From: Clostridiales bacterium
GTDB lineage: Bacteria; Bacillota; Clostridia; Christensenellales; Aristaeellaceae
Assembly: GCA_012837525.1 (NCBI GenBank)
Contig: DUQZ01000027.1
Span: forward strand, 1-64,000
Length of the DNA stretch: 64,000 nt
Direction of reading: 5' to 3'
Shown here: positions 60,937-64,000 of the stretch, piece by piece
How the letters are laid out: every line of letters begins with the position of its first letter
How positions within the stretch are numbered: the first letter of the stretch is position 1
Notes under the pieces: model-generated
The model's database searches: none
What the model saw: the letters and a program-made list of their open reading frames with translations, nothing else
What the model was told of the DNA's origin: nothing
Translations under genes and position numbers: made by a program

Positions 60937-61866
60937 ATGGCACTCGTCAATTCAAGGGAAATGTTCAAAAAGGCATACGAAGGCGGTTACGCGGTTGGCG
61001 CGTTTAACGTGAACAACATGGAGATCATCCAGGGCATCGTGGAAGGCGCGGCTGAGGAAAAAGCCCCCTTAATCCTGCAGGTGTCCGCCGGTGCCCGCAA
61101 GTACGCGAACCATACCTATTTGATGAAGCTCATCGAGGCGGCTGTTGAAACCAGCGATCTGGACATCGTGGTGCATCTGGACCACGGCCCGGATTTTGAA
61201 ACCTGCAAGGCCTGCATCGACGGCGGTTTCACCTCTGTCATGATTGACGGGTCCCACCTGCCCATGCAGGAGAACATCGAGCTCACCCGCCGCGTGGTGG
61301 AATACGCCCACAAGTATGACGTCACCGTCGAGGGCGAACTGGGCCGCCTGGCCGGGGTGGAGGACGACATCAAGGTCTCCGAGGAAGACTCCAGCTACAC
61401 CAAACCCGAAGAGGTGGAAGAGTTCGTCTCCAAGACCGGTGTTGACAGCCTGGCCATCGCCATTGGCACCAGCCACGGCGCCTTCAAATTCAAGGGCGAG
61501 CCCAAGCTGCGCTTTGACATCCTGGAGGAGATCAGCCGCCGTCTGCCCGGCTTCCCCATCGTACTGCACGGCGCGTCCAGCGTCATCCCCGAGTATGTTG
61601 AGATGATCAACAAATTCGGCGGCAAACTGGACGGCGCGCAGGGTGTGCCGGAGGAAATGCTGCGCAAGGCTGCCTCCATGGCCGTTTGCAAAATCAACAT
61701 CGACTCCGACCTGCGCCTCGCCTTCACCGGCGTCATCCGCAAGCATTTCGCGGAGCATCCGGATCATTTTGACCCCCGTCAGTACCTGACGGACGCGCGC
61801 GCCGCTCTCAAGGGCATGGTCCGCCACAAGATCGTCAACGTCTTAGGCTGCAACGGCAAAGGCTAA
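60937..61866 (+). CDS. fba: Class II fructose-bisphosphate aldolase
   Basis: This zinc enzyme interconverts fructose 1,6-bisphosphate with dihydroxyacetone phosphate and glyceraldehyde 3-phosphate. The 309-residue protein shows FNVNNMEIIQGIVEGA (24-39), the zinc/catalytic segment VVHLDHGPDFETC (about 79-91) and VEGELGRLAGVEDD (about 130-143). Further on it shows IAIGTSHGAFKF and IVLHGASSV. Start follows AGGAGGAAGT. It begins a glycolytic run with two phosphofructokinase genes downstream. Confidence 0.96.
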   Translation: MALVNSREMFKKAYEGGYAVGAFNVNNMEIIQGIVEGAAEEKAPLILQVSAGARKYANHTYLMKLIEAAVETSDLDIVVHLDHGPDFETCKACIDGGFTSVMIDGSHLPMQENIELTRRVVEYAHKYDVTVEGELGRLAGVEDDIKVSEEDSSYTKPEEVEEFVSKTGVDSLAIAIGTSHGAFKFKGEPKLRFDILEEISRRLPGFPIVLHGASSVIPEYVEMINKFGGKLDGAQGVPEEMLRKAASMAVCKINIDSDLRLAFTGVIRKHFAEHPDHFDPRQYLTDARAALKGMVRHKIVNVLGCNGKG

Positions 61867-61876
61867 GAATCTTCTT

Positions 61877-61901
61877 GCCCGGTGTTTTTCGCGCACCGGG
61901 C
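61877..61901 (+). terminator. Hairpin between fba and the first phosphofructokinase gene
   Basis: GCCCGGTG (61877-61884) pairs with CACCGGGC (61894-61901). There is no T-run after it, so it may be an RNA-processing or attenuating element rather than a full terminator. Confidence 0.45.
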
Positions 61902-61932
61902 ATTATCATGTTTATTTAAGGAAGGAAACCTC

Positions 61933-63147
61933 ATGGAATTAAAAGGTAAAGTAGTTGTCGCACAGGGCGGCGGGCCAACCGCGGTCATCAACCAGTCCTT
62001 GGTTGGCGCGGTGCTGGAAAGCCGCAAGTTTCCCCAGATTACCAAGGTGTACGGCGCGGTGGGCGGCGTGCGCGGCATTATTGATGAGCGCTTCATGGAC
62101 CTGACCCAGGAGACCACCCACAACCTGGAACGCGTCGCGGTGACGCCTTCTTCCGCGTTGTCCTCCACCCGGGACAAGCCCGATCAGAAATACTGCGAGG
62201 AGATCTTCAAGGTCTTCCGCGCGCATGACGTGCGCTATTTCTTCTATATCGGCGGCAACGACTCCTCCGATACCGTCCGCATCGTCAACGAGCAGGCGGA
62301 GCGCGAGGGCTATGAGTTCCGTGCCATCCATATCCCCAAAACAATCGACAATGACCTGATGGTCAATGACCACACCCCCGGCTATCCGTCCGCGGCCAAG
62401 TTTGTGGCGCAAAGCTTCATCGGCGTCAACCTGGACAACCGCGCGCTGCCGGGCGTGCACATTGTTGTGGCCATGGGCCGCCACGCCGGTTTCTTGACGG
62501 CCGCGGCCGCTGTCGCGAACCAAAGCCCGGAGGACGGCCCGCACCTGGTCTACCTGCCCGAGCGGCCCTTTGATGTGGACAGCTTCGCGGGCGATGTCAA
62601 AACCATGTATGACCGCTATGGCCGCTGCCTGGTGGCAGTATCCGAAGGCATCCAGGATGCCGCGGGTGTGCCCATTCTCGCCAGGTTGATGCAGACGGAG
62701 CGCGATGCGCACGGCAACATCCAGCTGTCCGGCACTGGCGCTCTGGGTGAGCAGCTGGCCAACTATGTGAAGGAAAAGATCGGCCTCAAGCGCGTACGCT
62801 CTGATACCTTGGGCTATCTGCAGCGCTCCTTCTTTGGCTGCGTGTCCGATGTGGACCAGCGCGAAGCCCGCGAGGTGGGTGAGAAGGCCGCCCAGTTTGC
62901 CATCTGGCACAACGTGGACGGCTCCATCGTCATTGAGCGCACGGGCGATTACCACGTCAACTACCGCCTGGTGGAGCTGGAGAAGATCGCCGCGAAAACC
63001 AAACTGATGCCCGATGAGTTCATCAACAAAGAGGGCAACAACGTCACGCCCGAATTTATGCACTATCTGCGGCCCCTGCTGGGCTCCGACATGCCCGAGG
63101 TGGGCAGGCTGCGCGCGCCCATGGTTACCCCACTGCACCTTAAATAA
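61933..63147 (+). CDS. pfp: Phosphofructokinase, pyrophosphate-dependent type
   Basis: This 404-residue PFK-fold enzyme starts at the ATG at 61933 behind AAGGAAGGAAACC. N-terminal VVVAQGGGPTAVINQSLVG (7-25), YIGGNDSSDT (105-114) and IPKTIDNDL (134-142) define the active site. Asp110 and Lys136 occupy the two positions that are Gly in ATP enzymes; Asp and Lys there are the established PPi signature. It should catalyse the reversible PPi-driven phosphorylation of fructose 6-phosphate. Next in line is an ATP-type enzyme, 62 bases downstream. Confidence 0.88.
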   Translation: MELKGKVVVAQGGGPTAVINQSLVGAVLESRKFPQITKVYGAVGGVRGIIDERFMDLTQETTHNLERVAVTPSSALSSTRDKPDQKYCEEIFKVFRAHDVRYFFYIGGNDSSDTVRIVNEQAEREGYEFRAIHIPKTIDNDLMVNDHTPGYPSAAKFVAQSFIGVNLDNRALPGVHIVVAMGRHAGFLTAAAAVANQSPEDGPHLVYLPERPFDVDSFAGDVKTMYDRYGRCLVAVSEGIQDAAGVPILARLMQTERDAHGNIQLSGTGALGEQLANYVKEKIGLKRVRSDTLGYLQRSFFGCVSDVDQREAREVGEKAAQFAIWHNVDGSIVIERTGDYHVNYRLVELEKIAAKTKLMPDEFINKEGNNVTPEFMHYLRPLLGSDMPEVGRLRAPMVTPLHLK

Positions 63148-63209
63148 GATAACGCTAATCCGGCAGGGTGTTCACATCCTGCCGGCAGCATCTGACAGGA
63201 GATAAGGCA

Positions 63210-64000
63210 ATGAAAAAAATCGCGGTGCTCACAAGCGGCGGCGACAGCCCGGGGATGAACGCGGCTGTCATGGAAGTTTCCCGTTTCGCGGCCATGGCCG
63301 GCATGCCGCTCATTGGCATCAAACGGGGATTTAACGGGTTGATCGGCAAATTCAGGCCCCAGGACAGCTATACCGAGATGAGTATGGACCTGGCGCTGGA
63401 TATCGCGGACTTGCCCGGCACCTATTTGCGCACCGCGCGCTGCGAGGAGTTTTTGCTGCCCGAATACCAGGAGATGGCGGTCAACTTCCTGCGCAGGATG
63501 AACGTGGTGGGCCTGGTCGTCATCGGCGGCGATGGCTCCTTCCACGGCGCGCAGGCGATCAGCCGGCTGGGTGTGCCATGCATCGGTATCCCCGGCACCA
63601 TTGACAACGACCTGGAATATTCCGAGACCTCTCTGGGTTTTGATACCGCGGTCAACGTCTGCGTCAACGCTGTGCGCGCAATCCGCGCCACCTCCCGCTC
63701 CCACGACCGGCCCGCTTTGGTTGAGGTCATGGGCCGCAACTGCGGCGATATCGCCATGGCCACCGCCATGTCTACCGGCTCTGAAATTGTCGTGGTGCCA
63801 GAGGTCCAGGGCTGGGATATCGAGGATGTGGTGAACCGGCTGGATGATCTCGTCCGCCGCGGCAACACCCGCGCCACCATCATCGTCGCCGAAGGCGCCT
63901 ACAAAACCATGAAACCCTTCGATTTTATCTCTTTCCTGGAGCCTTATACACAAGTCTTTGAGGGGGAGACCATGAACGCCCGCCGCATGGGCCATGTGCT
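63210..64000 (+). CDS. pfkA: 6-phosphofructokinase, ATP type (partial, runs off window)
   Basis: The start at 63210 follows AGGAGATAAGGCA. The visible 263 residues begin KKIAVLTSGGDSPGMNAA and show VVIGGDGSFHGAQAI (103-117) and GIPGTIDNDLEYSETSLGFD (126-145). Gly109 and Gly129 are the ATP-type residues at the two diagnostic positions, unlike the upstream paralogue. VEVMGRNCGDIAMATA and IIVAEGAYK follow. The C-terminus, about 60-100 residues, lies beyond base 64000. Confidence 0.92.
   Translation, partial: MKKIAVLTSGGDSPGMNAAVMEVSRFAAMAGMPLIGIKRGFNGLIGKFRPQDSYTEMSMDLALDIADLPGTYLRTARCEEFLLPEYQEMAVNFLRRMNVVGLVVIGGDGSFHGAQAISRLGVPCIGIPGTIDNDLEYSETSLGFDTAVNVCVNAVRAIRATSRSHDRPALVEVMGRNCGDIAMATAMSTGSEIVVVPEVQGWDIEDVVNRLDDLVRRGNTRATIIVAEGAYKTMKPFDFISFLEPYTQVFEGETMNARRMGHV

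Noticed and set aside
61939-63138. Minus-strand frame of about 399 codons opposite the PPi-type phosphofructokinase
   Set aside because: Antisense shadow; the plus strand has all phosphofructokinase signatures and a ribosome site.
1-64000. CRISPR array, IS element, prophage or rRNA genes
   Set aside because: No regular short repeats with spacers, transposase or integrase wording, phage structural genes or rRNA sequences were seen on reading both strands.

Overview
The window reads as chromosomal DNA of a strictly anaerobic Bacillota, most likely class Clostridia. This rests on strong AGGAGG ribosome binding sites, consensus sigma-A promoters, GTG and TTG starts, a selenium-dependent glycine reductase, both PPi- and ATP-type phosphofructokinases, and ABC sugar importers without dedicated ATPases. 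A more exact placement (for example a Christensenellales-like lineage) is a guess. No IS element, phage or CRISPR array is visible.

Region 1 (1-14.9 kb, minus strand) is one long carbohydrate operon. It runs from a promoter near 14.9 kb through a membrane-anchored solute-binding protein carrying two extra sandwich-like modules, two permeases, an NHL-repeat/TPR protein, a Yip1 membrane protein, a DUF5696 protein, a second permease pair, a secreted binding protein, a GH5 endoglucanase and a CBM22-GH10 xylanase cut by the window edge. The NHL/Yip1/DUF5696 core has no assigned function and is the best candidate for an undescribed system, probably for sensing, processing or importing beta-glucan or xylan fragments.

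Region 2 (15-34.3 kb) is mixed housekeeping and accessory: GH65 phosphorylase, zwf and a cyclase-family hydrolase; a secreted protein with seven 70-residue repeats and SH3-like ends; queH; DUF2804; a MocR regulator with Arg at the expected PLP-lysine position beside an ECF vitamin transporter; PPK2; rplM-rpsI; a cation/proton antiporter behind a compact structured leader; a NamZ-like muramidase; a BrnQ carrier; and a MATE transporter broken by a frameshift with loss of internal sequence.

Region 3 (34.4-47.2 kb) is a selenium/glycine island: tRNA-Sec, selB, selA and selD, followed by the glycine reductase operon grdX-grdE-grdB-trxB-trxA-grdA-grdC-grdD. Three genes contain in-frame UGA read as selenocysteine: selD codon 18, grdA codon 44 and grdB codon 350. 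A tandem glycine riboswitch with its own promoter precedes grdX. The machinery that makes and inserts Sec therefore lies beside the enzyme that needs it.

Region 4 (47.3-55.9 kb) holds a cysteine desulfidase/serine dehydratase-like gene and a tightly packed plus-strand run: a YesL-like membrane protein, a methyltransferase, hslO (Hsp33), a HEAT-like protein, a zinc-ribbon/TPR membrane protein and ftsH. Region 5 (55.9-59.8 kb) is a small, apparently more AT-rich sugar operon (binding protein, two permeases, PIG-L deacetylase) under a promoter overlapped by a perfect palindrome. Region 6 (59.8-64 kb) has an E2-like acyltransferase with a degenerate active site and a glycolytic run: fba, a PPi-type phosphofructokinase and an ATP-type phosphofructokinase that runs off the right edge.
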